Below are positions 17,533 to 28,084 of a DNA stretch of 64,000 bases, one piece after another (the stretch's first letter is position 1; each line of letters opens with the position of its first letter). A program made the position numbers and the translations under genes. Source of the DNA: Pseudohongiella acticola (GTDB taxonomy: Bacteria; Pseudomonadota; Gammaproteobacteria; Pseudomonadales; Pseudohongiellaceae); NCBI RefSeq assembly GCF_001758195.1, contig NZ_MASR01000001.1:248001-312000 (forward strand). Direction: 5' to 3'. A model generated the notes under the pieces. That model was not told where the DNA came from. It searched no databases and saw only the letters and a list, made by a program, of their open reading frames with translations.

Positions 17533-17925
17533 GTGGTTATCAGTTTGGTCATTCATGGCGCGCCGGGCACGGCTCAGGGGGCTCAGTCCGCGCTGAACTT
17601 CTGTCAGGCGGCTCTGCAAAGCGGGCACCAGATATATCGCCTGTTCTTCTACGAGGACGGTGTTCACAATGCGCATGCGCTCGCCGTCTGGCCGCAGGAC
17701 GAGCGTGACCTGAATGCCGACTGGGCTGCCTTGATCCAGGAACATGAGCTGGATGCCGTGGTGTGTGTGGCCTCGGCACTTAAACGCGGTGTGTTGAATC
17801 AGGAAGAATCATCGCGCTACGACAAGATGGCTGTCAGCCTGGATCCAGTCTTTGATATTTCGGGGCTGGGCCAATGGGTGGATGCCTGCCTGCACTCCGA
17901 TCGTGTTGTAAGCTTTGGAGTTTAG
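17533..17925 (+). CDS. tusD: Sulfur relay protein TusD
   Basis: Subunit of the TusBCD complex, which accepts persulfide sulfur from TusA and passes it to TusE for 2-thiolation of tRNA wobble uridine. DsrE-like fold with LVIHGAPGTAQGAQSAL near the N-terminus. I choose GTG 17533 over ATG 17488: the protein is then 130 residues and the active cysteine in AVVCVASALKRG becomes residue 78, the same number as in E. coli TusD, whereas the longer form would add 15 residues with no family match. AGAGG lies 11 bases upstream. First gene of tusDCBE; tusC starts 3 bp after its stop. Confidence 0.93.
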   Translation: MVISLVIHGAPGTAQGAQSALNFCQAALQSGHQIYRLFFYEDGVHNAHALAVWPQDERDLNADWAALIQEHELDAVVCVASALKRGVLNQEESSRYDKMAVSLDPVFDISGLGQWVDACLHSDRVVSFGV

Positions 17926-17928
17926 CCT

Positions 17929-18285
17929 ATGAAAACCCTGACCTTCCTGGCGCGCAGTGCTCCTCACGGAACCGGCAAGGCAAAAGCCCTGCAGGATATG
18001 GTGCTGTCTGCAGCTGTCTTTGAGCAGAAAATCCAGCTTGTCTTTCTGGACGATGGCGTCTACCAACTGCTGGCCGGTCAGGACCCGTCAGCTCTGCCTG
18101 CGAAGAATGTCAGTGCTGCCCTGCCCGCGCTGGAGTTGTACGGCGTCGACCGCGTATTCCTCGACGCCGATTCGTTGCAAACCCGTGGCCTGGGCGACAG
18201 CGAGCTATTGATCCCGGCGCAATCCTGCACAGCCGAGGAAATCCGGTTGCTCATCGCAGATTCCGACATGGTGTTCAGCCTGTGA
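17929..18285 (+). CDS. tusC: Sulfur relay protein TusC
   Basis: Second subunit of the TusBCD sulfurtransferase complex, 118 residues, DsrF-like. It shares the DsrE fold with TusD (TFLARSAPHGTGKAKALQDMVLSAA) but lacks a catalytic cysteine; only a C-terminal Cys in AQSCTAEEI is present. The C-terminal half with LALELYGVDR-like text (PALELYGVDRVFLDAD) and IADSDMVFSL is characteristic of TusC. The ATG is 3 bp after tusD and the stop overlaps the GTG of tusB by 4 bases, so the subunits are translationally coupled. Confidence 0.93.
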   Translation: MKTLTFLARSAPHGTGKAKALQDMVLSAAVFEQKIQLVFLDDGVYQLLAGQDPSALPAKNVSAALPALELYGVDRVFLDADSLQTRGLGDSELLIPAQSCTAEEIRLLIADSDMVFSL

Positions 18286-18575
18286 GCACCTTGCATATTG
18301 TCAGCAAAAGCCCCTTCCGTACTGATGCCTTGCAGCGCTGTCTTGCTCTCGTGGGTGCCGGGGACAGCATCATCCTGATCGAAGACGGTGTATTGGCGGT
18401 TAATCAGACGGCACTGACAAACGCGATTGCCAGCTTGAATATTCGCTGTTTTGCGTTGTCTGACGATCTTGCTGCGCGCAGCCTCGGCACCGACGGCACG
18501 GCGGTTTCTGCGACAGATATGGCGGGTTTTGTGCAATTGGTATGTGAGCACAGGAACAGTCTTACGCATGCCTGA
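18282..18575 (+). CDS. tusB: Sulfur relay protein TusB
   Basis: Third subunit of the TusBCD heterohexamer, 97 residues, DsrH-like. MSTLHIVSKSPFRTDALQRC matches the TusB N-terminus (TLHxxxxSP), and SIILIEDGVLAV is the conserved central strand. It starts with GTG at 18282 in a GTGA overlap with tusC and ends inside the start of tusE (8 bases shared). In the cell it has a structural role in the complex, with catalysis on TusD. Confidence 0.92.
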   Translation: MSTLHIVSKSPFRTDALQRCLALVGAGDSIILIEDGVLAVNQTALTNAIASLNIRCFALSDDLAARSLGTDGTAVSATDMAGFVQLVCEHRNSLTHA

Positions 18576-18912
18576 TTCAGTCCTGCAATTACCTGAGCGT
18601 TCACCCGTGACGCTGGATAAAGACGGTTATCTGCGTCACTTGCATGATTGGGACACGGAGGTGGCGGAAGCGCTCGCCAGCCGCGAGGGAATTCGACTGA
18701 CCCCGTCGCATTGGGAAGTGATCAACCTGGTACAAAAATTCTATCAGGAGTTTGAGATTTCCCCTGCTACCCGCGCCCTGGTCAGGTATGTCTCGCTGCA
18801 CCTGGGTACAGAAAAAGGCAAAAGCCTGTATCTGATGACACTGTTTGGCGGCAAACCCGCACTAACTATCAGTCGTCTGGGTGGGTTGCCTCGACCGGCA
18901 AATTGCTTCTGA
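18568..18912 (+). CDS. tusE: Sulfur relay protein TusE (DsrC family)
   Basis: Takes sulfur from TusD and hands it to MnmA during 2-thiouridine formation; mnmA is also in this window (38.7 kb). The 114-residue protein is DsrC-like: LDKDGYLRHLHDWDTEVAE, LTPSHWEVINLVQKFY and a C-terminus GLPRPANCF with the penultimate active cysteine (113). A second DsrC cysteine about ten residues earlier, present in dissimilatory DsrC, is absent, supporting TusE. The start is ATG 18568, inside the end of tusB; the frame extends farther upstream but only as a tusB shadow. Confidence 0.94.
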   Translation: MPDSVLQLPERSPVTLDKDGYLRHLHDWDTEVAEALASREGIRLTPSHWEVINLVQKFYQEFEISPATRALVRYVSLHLGTEKGKSLYLMTLFGGKPALTISRLGGLPRPANCF

Positions 18913-19004
18913 GACACGTTTTGCTTCATGTTTCGAGTGGCTGAATCTGTTATGCTTCGCGACTTGCAGGCTAAACATTTAATCTATTTGGGGTCTTCCT
19001 TTTT

Positions 19005-20123
19005 ATGCGTCCTGCCGACAGTGTGCTAGCGGTCAACAATGACCTCCCCATCCGAACCGACAAAGCGGTTCACAGCGGCAAGGTACGCTCAGTGTACTGG
19101 CTGACAGATGAAGACAGTGCGCGTCTGATTCGTGAGTTCAACTACCCGGTGCTGCCCGACGCCCCGCTGGCCCTGATGGTGATCAGCGACCGCCTGTCGG
19201 CCTTTGATTGTGTCTGGCATGCTGAAGGCGGCATGGCAGGTGTGCCTGGAAAAGGCGCTGCACTCAATGCCATCGCCAGCCACTGGTTTGATCTGTTTCG
19301 GGCCAATGGCCTGGCTGACAGCCACATACTGGATCGTCCGCATCCGTTTGTCTGGATAGTGCAGAAAGCCCGTCCGGTGCTGATTGAAGCGATTGCGCGG
19401 CAGTACATCACCGGTTCCATGTGGCGCGCGTACAGTAACGGCGAACGTGAATTCTGTGGCATTACCCTGCCCGATGGCCTGCAAAAAGATCAGCGCCTGC
19501 CTGAGCTGTTGATGACGCCATCTACCAAAGGTATTTTGACGGGGATACCCGGTGTGCCGGAGGCCGATGACGTCAACATCAGCCGTCAGGATATCGTTGA
19601 GCATTATGCCGCCTTCAACCTGCGGTCCAGCGCGGATGTTAGCACTTATGAAAAGCTGCTTCGCGAAGGCTTCGACTTGATCAGTCAGTCTCTGGAAAAA
19701 CTCGACCAGGTGTTTGTTGATACAAAGTTTGAATTCGGTTATGTCACTGATCAGAACGGTCAGGAAAAATTGATTTACATGGATGAGGTCGGCACGCCAG
19801 ACTCATCGCGAATATGGGACGGCCCCGCCTATCGTCAGGGAAGCATTATCGAACAGTCGAAGGAAGCGTTCCGGCAGTTTCTGCTAAAACATTTCCCTGA
19901 CCCTGATATTTTGCTGAACAAGTCACGCATGCCTGAACGCATTGCACTGGCCCGCGATAACGCCTTGCCTCTGGAAGCCATGATGCAGGTTTCTGTTACC
20001 TATGTGAGCATGGCGGAAAAAATCACCGGTGAAAAAATAAGGCTGCCCGACAATCCCAAGGCCGAAATTATCGAAATTCTGCACAGTCGATATGGTTTGA
20101 TAGACGAGGCGCAACTGAGCTAA
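19005..20123 (+). CDS. purC: Phosphoribosylaminoimidazole-succinocarboxamide synthase (SAICAR synthetase)
   Basis: Joins CAIR and aspartate with ATP to give SAICAR in purine synthesis. The 372-residue length belongs to the longer PurC subfamily rather than the 237-residue E. coli form. Conserved segments: GKVRSVYWL at the N-terminus, [34 protein letters not shown], and [15 protein letters not shown] with ATP/Mg ligands. ATG 19005 is 92 bp downstream of tusE, with GGGG 14 bases upstream. PurB, the next-but-one enzyme of the pathway, is encoded at 40.5 kb. Confidence 0.96.
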   Translation: MRPADSVLAVNNDLPIRTDKAVHSGKVRSVYWLTDEDSARLIREFNYPVLPDAPLALMVISDRLSAFDCVWHAEGGMAGVPGKGAALNAIASHWFDLFRANGLADSHILDRPHPFVWIVQKARPVLIEAIARQYITGSMWRAYSNGEREFCGITLPDGLQKDQRLPELLMTPSTKGILTGIPGVPEADDVNISRQDIVEHYAAFNLRSSADVSTYEKLLREGFDLISQSLEKLDQVFVDTKFEFGYVTDQNGQEKLIYMDEVGTPDSSRIWDGPAYRQGSIIEQSKEAFRQFLLKHFPDPDILLNKSRMPERIALARDNALPLEAMMQVSVTYVSMAEKITGEKIRLPDNPKAEIIEILHSRYGLIDEAQLS

Positions 20124-20134
20124 CAGGAGTCAAT

Positions 20135-20641
20135 ATGAAGGATTCTATACACGATTTGCTGCCCGAACTGTGTGACCATTTTCCTGATCAGGTGAGAGTG
20201 GCCGAAGCCATGTTTATCAACTTTGGTGGACGCGAAGCCTTTGGTGGCGAAATCGTTACCGTGAAAGCCTGTGAAGACAATTCCCTGGTCAAGGATCAGC
20301 TCAGCAAACCCGGTGTCGGCAAGGTACTGGTGGTTGATGGTGCCGGTTCAATGCGTCGCGCCATGTTGGGCGACATGATTGCTGAGTCGGCCGTCGACAA
20401 CGGCTGGGAGGGCGTCATCGTATATGGTTGTATCCGTGACGTTAACGCCATCAGTCAGCTCGACCTTGGTGTACAGGCGTTGGGTGCACATCCGCTGAAA
20501 ACCGTCCGTAAAGGCGTCGGCGAGTTGAATGTTGAAGTCAGTTTTGCGGGTATCACGTTTGTTCCTGGCCAGTATGCCTACGGTGATAACAACGGTCTGC
20601 TGGTGTGTGCGCAACAACTTGTTTTGCCGGGGTTGCACTAG
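20135..20641 (+). CDS. rraA: RraA family regulator of ribonuclease E
   Basis: A 168-residue protein of the RraA/MenG family. E. coli RraA binds RNase E and inhibits mRNA decay; close relatives are oxaloacetate decarboxylase/4-hydroxy-4-methyl-2-oxoglutarate aldolases, so an enzymatic role is a real alternative. [21 protein letters not shown] and [14 protein letters not shown] are the family signatures (the GD...R metal/substrate site). Start ATG 20135 has AGGAG at 7 bases and lies 11 bp after purC. The RIO kinase gene follows 4 bp after its stop. Confidence 0.9.
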   Translation: MKDSIHDLLPELCDHFPDQVRVAEAMFINFGGREAFGGEIVTVKACEDNSLVKDQLSKPGVGKVLVVDGAGSMRRAMLGDMIAESAVDNGWEGVIVYGCIRDVNAISQLDLGVQALGAHPLKTVRKGVGELNVEVSFAGITFVPGQYAYGDNNGLLVCAQQLVLPGLH

Positions 20642-20645
20642 AGTT

Positions 20646-21506
20646 ATGAAAACACCTTCACGATTACAGCCTTTGATGGATGATGGCCTGATTGATGAGG
20701 TAATCAGTCAGTTGATGAGCGGCAAGGAAGCACAGGTTTATGTTGTGCGATGTGGCGCCCACTTGCGCTGTGCAAAAATCTATAAAGAAGCCAATAACCG
20801 CAGCTTCAAGCAGGCGGCGACCTATCAGGAAGGGCGCAAAGTTCGCAACAGCCGTGATGCCCGGGCCATGGGGCGACGCAGTAAATATGGTCAGCGTGGC
20901 CACGAAGAAGCCTGGTTGAACGCGGAAGTTGACGCCCTGCGCCGCCTCCACCAGGCCGGCGTGCGAGTGCCCAAAACCCATGGTTTTGTTGATGGCGTGT
21001 TACTGATGGACATGATTATTGATGCTGACGGTGATGTGGCGCCACGTCTCAACGATGTTGAACTGACTAAAGAGCAGGCAGAACTTTATCATGCCCGGGT
21101 GATGCACGATGTTGTGAAAATGTTGAGCGCTGGGTTGATTCACGGAGACCTGTCCGAATTTAATGTCCTGTTGGCTGACGACGGCCCGGTGATTATCGAT
21201 CTGCCGCAGGCAGTCAATGCTGCCGGCAATAATAACGCGGCCTCCATGTTGATCCGCGACGTCGAGAACATGACGCGTTATTTCGGTCGGTTTGCGCCCG
21301 AACTTCGCAGTACCTATTACGGCCCGGAGATTTGGGATCTGTATGAACGCGGTCGCCTGCGCCCCGACGTGACCCTGACCGGGCAGTTTGAACGTCGCGC
21401 TGAAAATGCCAATATTGACGAAATTCTGCTGGTCATAGAGCATGCGCGCGCTGAAGCCGAGGAAGCCGAAGAACGCCGCCTGGCAGCCGAAGCGGGCGAT
21501 GAGTGA
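20646..21506 (+). CDS. RIO1-family serine protein kinase
   Basis: A 286-residue atypical protein kinase/ATPase. EAQVYVV forms the short P-loop, Lys44 in CAKIYKE is the ATP lysine, a flexible loop with ARAMGRRSKYGQRGHEEAW matches RIO1, the catalytic loop is HGDLSEFN (166-173) and the metal-binding Asp is in IIDLPQ (about 185). RIO kinases assist small-subunit ribosome maturation in archaea and eukaryotes; bacterial ones are less studied. ATG 20646 is used; the frame also opens upstream inside rraA. It begins 4 bp after rraA and overlaps the MATE gene by 8 bp. A Glu/Ala-rich C-terminal tail (residues about 265-286) is present. Confidence 0.92.
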   Translation: MKTPSRLQPLMDDGLIDEVISQLMSGKEAQVYVVRCGAHLRCAKIYKEANNRSFKQAATYQEGRKVRNSRDARAMGRRSKYGQRGHEEAWLNAEVDALRRLHQAGVRVPKTHGFVDGVLLMDMIIDADGDVAPRLNDVELTKEQAELYHARVMHDVVKMLSAGLIHGDLSEFNVLLADDGPVIIDLPQAVNAAGNNNAASMLIRDVENMTRYFGRFAPELRSTYYGPEIWDLYERGRLRPDVTLTGQFERRAENANIDEILLVIEHARAEAEEAEERRLAAEAGDE

Positions 21507-22872
21507 TATCGACGCCACGCCGGTAACGTTGCTACGGCATCGTGAAATTCTGCGCCGTGCCTGGCCAGTCATGCTGGCCAATGCCTCCGTCCCCCTGCTT
21601 GGCCTGTCCGACACCGCCGTTATCGGCAATACCGGTTCGTTGTCGGCACTGGGTGCCATTGCCTTTGGCGCCATCATCTTCAGTTTTGTTTACTGGGGGT
21701 TTGGTTTTCTGCGCATGGGCACCACGGGTTTCACCGCCCAGGCAGTAGGCGCTGGTGATGAGGCGGAAGTACGCACGGCGTTGTGGCGTGCCCTACTGCT
21801 GGCGGCGGGTCTTGGTCTTGCGCTGATTGCCTTGCAGCAACCAATCAGCGCGGTTTCTCTTGCCCTGATGGATGGCAGTGACAGCGTTAATGCATTGACG
21901 CGTGAATACATCGCCATGCGCATCTGGGGAGCGCCCGCTGCCCTGGCGCTATTCGCGTTGATGGGTTGCCTGATAGGGCTTGGGCACAGCAAAACGCTGC
22001 TGCTGGTACAGCTTTTCCTGAACGGTCTTAATATTACCCTGGACATCTGGTTCGCCGGCTTTCTGGGCATGGGCGTTGAGGGCATTGCGCTGGGCACTGC
22101 GCTGGCAGAATGGAGCAGTGTGGGTCTGGCCCTGTTTCTGGTATTACGCATTTTGCGCCGGCGCCATCGTGATCAGGAAGCGTTTTTACCCCTGCCCCGC
22201 CTGCGCGACTGGACACGCCTACGACACACCTTGAGCGTCAACAGCCATATCATGATACGCACCCTGCTGCTGGTGTTCAGTTTTGCCTGGTTTGTCAGGC
22301 AAAGCGGCCAGTTTGGTGACGATGTATTGGCCGCCAATCATATTCTGTTGCAACTGATTTCCTTTTCCGCGTTTTTCCTCGACGCCTATGCCTATGTGAC
22401 GGAAGCGATAGTGGGCGAAGCCGCCGGGGCAAAAAATGTGCGACGCTTCGATGAAGCCGTGCGCAAAAGCAGTGAACTGGCGCTGATGACCGCTGGCGTG
22501 CTGGCAGCGATCATTCTGTTTGGCGGTGATTTTGCGGCACAATTGCTGAGTACCCACGAACAGGTCTGGTATCAGGTGTCACTGGTTTTGCCATGGGCTG
22601 CTTTGTATGTGCTGTTGGCGGTGGTGGCGTTTCAGCTAGACGGCATCTTTATCGGCACCACGCGCACGCGCGAAATGCGTAATGCCGCCATTGTGGGTAC
22701 CGCCATCTTTTTGCCACTTAGCCTGCTGGCGATCAATTGGGCAGGCAATAAGGGTCTGTGGTTGTCCTTCGTGATTTATGTCTGTCTGCGCGCGCTGTGC
22801 CTGTCTTATTATCTGCCGGGCCTGCGGCGCAGCATCAGTGACCGAACCACGCCAGCTCACGGTGCAGCTTGA
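21499..22872 (+). CDS. MATE family multidrug/sodium efflux transporter (DinF-like)
   Basis: A 457-residue inner-membrane antiporter with about 12 hydrophobic segments. The start of the first repeat (LRRAWPVMLANASVPLLGLSDTAVIGN) and GAIAFGAIIFSFVYWGFGFLRMGTTGFTAQA (split here for length: positions about 50-80) are typical of the DinF branch of MATE. The family exports cationic compounds using Na+ or H+. ATG 21499 overlaps the RIO kinase stop by 8 bp. Its last 38 bases overlap the convergent cysG gene, so both 3' ends are coding on both strands. Confidence 0.92.
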   Translation: MSDIDATPVTLLRHREILRRAWPVMLANASVPLLGLSDTAVIGNTGSLSALGAIAFGAIIFSFVYWGFGFLRMGTTGFTAQAVGAGDEAEVRTALWRALLLAAGLGLALIALQQPISAVSLALMDGSDSVNALTREYIAMRIWGAPAALALFALMGCLIGLGHSKTLLLVQLFLNGLNITLDIWFAGFLGMGVEGIALGTALAEWSSVGLALFLVLRILRRRHRDQEAFLPLPRLRDWTRLRHTLSVNSHIMIRTLLLVFSFAWFVRQSGQFGDDVLAANHILLQLISFSAFFLDAYAYVTEAIVGEAAGAKNVRRFDEAVRKSSELALMTAGVLAAIILFGGDFAAQLLSTHEQVWYQVSLVLPWAALYVLLAVVAFQLDGIFIGTTRTREMRNAAIVGTAIFLPLSLLAINWAGNKGLWLSFVIYVCLRALCLSYYLPGLRRSISDRTTPAHGAA

Positions 22873-24217
22873 CAACCTGACCGACGATGATAATGGCCGG
22901 TGCCTTGACCCCTGCCGCTTCCACTTTTCCCGCGATATCCTGCAAAGTGCCGGTTACAACCCGCTGTTGTGGCAAGGTACCCTGCTCTACGATTGCCACC
23001 GGCATGGCGCTGTTCATACCATATGCCTGCAGCTGTTCGCAGATTACTGGCAATGTGATCAGCCCCATATAGATGACCAGCGTCTGATCTTCTTTGGCCA
23101 GCACTGGCCAGTCGAGATCGGGCTCGTCATTCTTCATATGACCGGTGACAAAACGCACCGATTGTGAAAAATCACGGTGAGTCAGCGGTATGCCGGCATA
23201 GGCGGCACAACCGGAGGCTGCTGTTACACCTGGCACAACCTGGAATGGCAGACCCGCTGCCGCCAGTTGGTCTATCTCTTCGCCACCGCGACCGAAGATG
23301 AAGGGATCGCCGCCTTTCAGGCGCAATACTTTTTTGCCTTCCCGGGCCAGCCGCACCAGCATGTCATTTATCTGTTCCTGTGGCACCGGGTGATGTTTGG
23401 CTTCTTTGCCGACAAACACTTTGTCTGCGTCCGGTCGGACACGTTTCATGATCTCGGGAGACACCAGCCTGTCGTACAGGACCACATCGGCGGCGTACAT
23501 CAGGCGCAGGGCTTTGAGTGTGAGCAGATCGGGGTCACCAGGACCCGCGCCAACCAGATAGACTTCGCCTTGTGACTGATCGTCGTCGGCCCGTGCCAGA
23601 CTGGTTTCGAATAATTGCATGGCTTCCTGTTCCCGGCCGGACAGCATCAGCTCAGGCAAGGGACCGGATAACAGTTTTTCCCAGAAACGTGTGCGTCGAC
23701 TGAAATCCGTCACCCCCAGTTTGACCCGGTCACGCAGACTGCCAAGCATGGCTGCCAGCCTGCCGTAGGCCGCAGGCAGCATGATGTCTATTTTTTCCTT
23801 GAGCTGGCGGGTCAATACCGGTGAGCTGCCTCCGGTAGAGATGGCGACCACGACCGGTGAACGGTCGACAATGGCGGGCACGATAAAGCTGCACAGTTCG
23901 GTCTGGTCGACAACATTGACAGGTAAATTGCGTTCGCGGGCCAGCTCCGAAACGTGTCTGTTTACTTTGTCGTCGTCGGTGGCTGCAATTGCCAGCACCA
24001 CATCGTTCAGATCATTGTCAGTAAAACCACGTTCATGAATCTCGCCGCCATGCTGGTTAACCAGATCGCGCACGGGATCGCTGATCCAGGGGGCGACCAC
24101 GATCAGCGTCGCACCAGTACGCACCAGCAGGGCTGCTTTGCGACTTGCGACTTCCCCTGCTCCGACCAACAGGCAGCGCTGGCCGCGCACGTTCATAAAA
24201 ATTGGTAGGTAATCCAT
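22835..24217 (-). CDS. cysG: Siroheme synthase CysG (precorrin-2 dehydrogenase/ferrochelatase and uroporphyrinogen III methyltransferase)
   Basis: Trifunctional enzyme converting uroporphyrinogen III to siroheme, the cofactor of sulfite and nitrite reductases. The N-terminal CysG-A part has the NAD-binding CLLVGAGEVASRKAALL and SIRO-type ferrochelatase region; the C-terminal part has VYLVGAGPGDPDLLTLKALR, YDRLVSPEI and GGDPFIFGRGGEE of the SUMT family. I choose ATG 24217 (MDYLPIF), giving 460 residues, rather than the upstream TTG. It complements cysH and cysB at 46-48 kb in sulfate assimilation. serS lies 38 bp upstream on the same strand. Confidence 0.96.
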   Translation of the reverse strand: MDYLPIFMNVRGQRCLLVGAGEVASRKAALLVRTGATLIVVAPWISDPVRDLVNQHGGEIHERGFTDNDLNDVVLAIAATDDDKVNRHVSELARERNLPVNVVDQTELCSFIVPAIVDRSPVVVAISTGGSSPVLTRQLKEKIDIMLPAAYGRLAAMLGSLRDRVKLGVTDFSRRTRFWEKLLSGPLPELMLSGREQEAMQLFETSLARADDDQSQGEVYLVGAGPGDPDLLTLKALRLMYAADVVLYDRLVSPEIMKRVRPDADKVFVGKEAKHHPVPQEQINDMLVRLAREGKKVLRLKGGDPFIFGRGGEEIDQLAAAGLPFQVVPGVTAASGCAAYAGIPLTHRDFSQSVRFVTGHMKNDEPDLDWPVLAKEDQTLVIYMGLITLPVICEQLQAYGMNSAMPVAIVEQGTLPQQRVVTGTLQDIAGKVEAAGVKAPAIIIVGQVVKLHRELAWFGH

Positions 24218-24255
24218 AAACCTGTTGTCCTTTGTTTCCAACCCCGGCTTCGCAA

Positions 24256-25566
<1,311 letters not shown>

Positions 25567-25581
25567 TTAACGGGTGCAATT

Positions 25582-25959
25582 TTACGTCAGCAAACGCGCA
25601 AGTGCCATGCCGAGCCATGTCGCCAGCACACAAACCAGCACGCTGGCGAGCATGTAGCCGACAGCCTGCAGCCACCAGCCTTGCTGGATGAGCAGTAACG
25701 TGTCGAGTGAAAAAGTCGAAAATGTGGTGAAGGCACCCAGAAAACCGACAATGAGCAATGCCCGGGCCGCTTCTGACAGCAGCAGTTTTTCGCTGATGAT
25801 GACATACAGGATGCCAATGAGCAGCGCCCCGAAGATATTCACCAACAGTGTGCCCCAGGGCAGGCGGCTGTCGGTGTGGGTGGCGATCAGTTCCATCAGT
25901 GCATATCGGGAAAGCGCACCGATGGCACCGCCAACTGCAATGGCCAGATATGTCATCAT
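25582..25959 (-). CDS. crcB: Fluoride exporter CrcB/FluC
   Basis: A 125-residue dual-topology membrane channel exporting fluoride. Four hydrophobic helices are seen; [24 protein letters not shown] and [13 protein letters not shown] (Phe-box and the Thr/Ser track) are the family motifs. ATG 25959 overlaps the rarA stop (ATGA), so expression is coupled to rarA. No fluoride riboswitch precedes it, consistent with housekeeping expression. ATG 25956 is an equally possible start. Confidence 0.96.
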   Translation of the reverse strand: MMTYLAIAVGGAIGALSRYALMELIATHTDSRLPWGTLLVNIFGALLIGILYVIISEKLLLSEAARALLIVGFLGAFTTFSTFSLDTLLLIQQGWWLQAVGYMLASVLVCVLATWLGMALARLLT

Positions 25960-27317
25960 GACTTGCCCGGGTATCGTTTATCCGCGCTGTTGGCATCGCG
26001 TTGCCGCAGATAGTTCAGCTTTTCGCTGATCTTTGCTTCCAGACCATTGTCGCCCGGATGGTAGTATTGTGTGTTTTTAAGAGCTTCCGGAAAATAATTT
26101 TCACCGGCCGCATAGGCGCCTTCTTCGTCGTGGGCATAACGGTATTGAGCACCGTAATCCAGATCTTTCATTAACGCCGTGGGTGCATTGCGCAAATGCA
26201 GCGGTACATCGTGCGACGGTTGTCGCGCGAGATCGGCTTTGGCGGCATTAAACGCCATATAGACGGCATTGCTTTTGGGTGCACACGCCAGATAGATAAC
26301 CGCGTGAGCCAGCACCAGCTCGCCTTCCGGGCTGCCCAGTCGGGTCAGCGCATCCCACGCCGACAGTGCCATCTGCAGACAGCGCGGATCGGCATTGCCA
26401 ATGTCTTCACTGGCCATGCGCACGACCCGGCGAGCGACGTACAGTGGATCGCAACCCCCGTCCAGCATGCGCAACAGCCAGTATAGTGCGGCATCGGGTG
26501 ATGAACCTCGTACCGCTTTGTGTAGCGCTGAAATCTGGTCGTAAAACAGATCTCCGCCCTTGTCGAAGCGGCGTGGACTGCCGAGCAATACCTGCTCCAG
26601 GATGTCGTCGCCGATATCGTCGCCGTCAGTGACCAGATCCGACGCTATTTCCAGCAGATTGAGGGCTTTGCGGGCATCGCCGTCGGCGGCTACAGCCAGG
26701 CGGTCCATGGCGCCGTCGTCAATCTGCAGGTGACGTTGCCCCAGCCCTCTGAGTGGGTCCTCACATGCCTGAGTCAGCACTTCCACCAGCTCGGCATCGG
26801 TCAGGCTTTTTAATACGTAGACGCGGGCACGCGACAGCAACGCGTTATTCAATTCAAACGATGGATTTTCCGTGGTGGCGCCAACAAAGATCAGCGTGCC
26901 GTCTTCAATGTGGGGCAAAAATGCGTCCTGCTGGCTTTTGTTGAAACGGTGCACCTCGTCAACAAACAGAATGGTGGCCTGACCGTTGTGCTGTTTGCGC
27001 AGTCGAGCGCGTTCAACAGCCGCCCGGATCTCCTTGACGCCGGACAGAACGGCAGAAATGCTTTCAAAGCTGGCATCACTGGCGATGGCCACCATTCGTG
27101 CCAGGGTGGTTTTGCCGGTACCCGGAGGCCCCCACAGAATCATGGAGTGCGGCAGGCCGCGGCTGATGGCATCACGCAGCGGTTTGCCTGGCCCAAGAAT
27201 ATGTGATTGACCGATATAGTCTTCCAGTGTGCGCGGGCGCATTCGTGCCGCCAGGGGTTGAGAAGACAGCGCCCCTTCGGCGGTCTCTGTCACATCGTCA
27301 AAGCTGGTCTGTTTCAT
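25956..27317 (-). CDS. rarA: Replication-associated recombination protein A (RarA/MgsA AAA ATPase)
   Basis: A 453-residue AAA+ ATPase of the clamp-loader group that acts at stalled replication forks. Walker A is [10 protein letters not shown], Walker B is [11 protein letters not shown], and sensor 1 is [10 protein letters not shown]. The C-terminal MgsA domain includes [13 protein letters not shown] and [15 protein letters not shown]. The N-terminus ([16 protein letters not shown]) matches RarA. ATG 27317 overlaps the lolA stop by 20 bp. The lolA-rarA-crcB-serS run is a likely operon. Confidence 0.97.
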   Translation of the reverse strand: MKQTSFDDVTETAEGALSSQPLAARMRPRTLEDYIGQSHILGPGKPLRDAISRGLPHSMILWGPPGTGKTTLARMVAIASDASFESISAVLSGVKEIRAAVERARLRKQHNGQATILFVDEVHRFNKSQQDAFLPHIEDGTLIFVGATTENPSFELNNALLSRARVYVLKSLTDAELVEVLTQACEDPLRGLGQRHLQIDDGAMDRLAVAADGDARKALNLLEIASDLVTDGDDIGDDILEQVLLGSPRRFDKGGDLFYDQISALHKAVRGSSPDAALYWLLRMLDGGCDPLYVARRVVRMASEDIGNADPRCLQMALSAWDALTRLGSPEGELVLAHAVIYLACAPKSNAVYMAFNAAKADLARQPSHDVPLHLRNAPTALMKDLDYGAQYRYAHDEEGAYAAGENYFPEALKNTQYYHPGDNGLEAKISEKLNYLRQRDANSADKRYPGKS

Positions 27318-28020
27318 GAGTGTTGTCGGCGCGGTTGTCGATCACGTCAAGAAAGTCGTCGTCCGGTGCGGTGAAGTTGAATGTGGTGTCAGCGATGGGT
27401 TCATTAACCTGTCGATTAAAAAATTCCCACAGCGTGCGCTGGCCATTGGTATTGATCAGCAGAATCGATTCCAGCAGATCGTCGACAAAATACAGCACCA
27501 CGCGCTGATAGAGACTGGCCTGATCCAGTGGCCGCAGTACAAATTCCCAGTCATTGGTTGCCACCTGCACCGCTTCTATGTCGTATTCCTCAGCAATGGC
27601 GGCAGTTTCTCCGCCCAGCAGTTGCGCCGCCAGTTCCGATTCATCAGGGTTCCAGTCCTCAATGCTTAGCTGCAAAAGATCGGGCTGGTAATTCCACAAG
27701 GTATCGCCATTGGTGACGATGAGTTCGGGGAACGGTGACAGCGTTTCCCAGTAGAAACCGTGGGGCCGTTTCAGCATGAACAGGATATCGCTCTCCTCCA
27801 GCACACCACCGCTGGATTCGGTAATAAGCTGTCTGACGTCCGCGCGGAAGGTGCTCAGGTCGGCCAGTAGGCGGGTCAGGCGCTCGGTTGCGGTGTCAGT
27901 GCCGATAGTTGCGCTGTCACTGTTGTTGGCCTGCTCAGAGGACGCGCCCTGCGCTGCAATCGAGACCGGTGTTGCTGCCAGCATGAAGCTGAGCACGCAC
28001 ATTGGGAAAAACGATTTCAC
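27298..28020 (-). CDS. lolA: Outer-membrane lipoprotein carrier protein LolA
   Basis: Periplasmic chaperone that carries lipoproteins from LolCDE to LolB. The 240-residue precursor has a signal peptide (cleavage near SIAAQG), then a low-complexity linker (about 25-45) and the LolA domain: [44 protein letters not shown] (in pieces), and the closing [18 protein letters not shown] 28020 has AAGGAG at 6 bases. The acidic linker and C-terminal tail make it about 30 residues longer than E. coli LolA. It lies 64 bp after ftsK, as in other gammaproteobacteria. Confidence 0.94.
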   Translation of the reverse strand: MKSFFPMCVLSFMLAATPVSIAAQGASSEQANNSDSATIGTDTATERLTRLLADLSTFRADVRQLITESSGGVLEESDILFMLKRPHGFYWETLSPFPELIVTNGDTLWNYQPDLLQLSIEDWNPDESELAAQLLGGETAAIAEEYDIEAVQVATNDWEFVLRPLDQASLYQRVVLYFVDDLLESILLINTNGQRTLWEFFNRQVNEPIADTTFNFTAPDDDFLDVIDNRADNTHETDQL

Positions 28021-28084
28021 AGGCAGCTCCTTCTAAAATGGCTTGATTGATCGCAATGTTAACTGTTAGCGGGTGAACCGTGGC

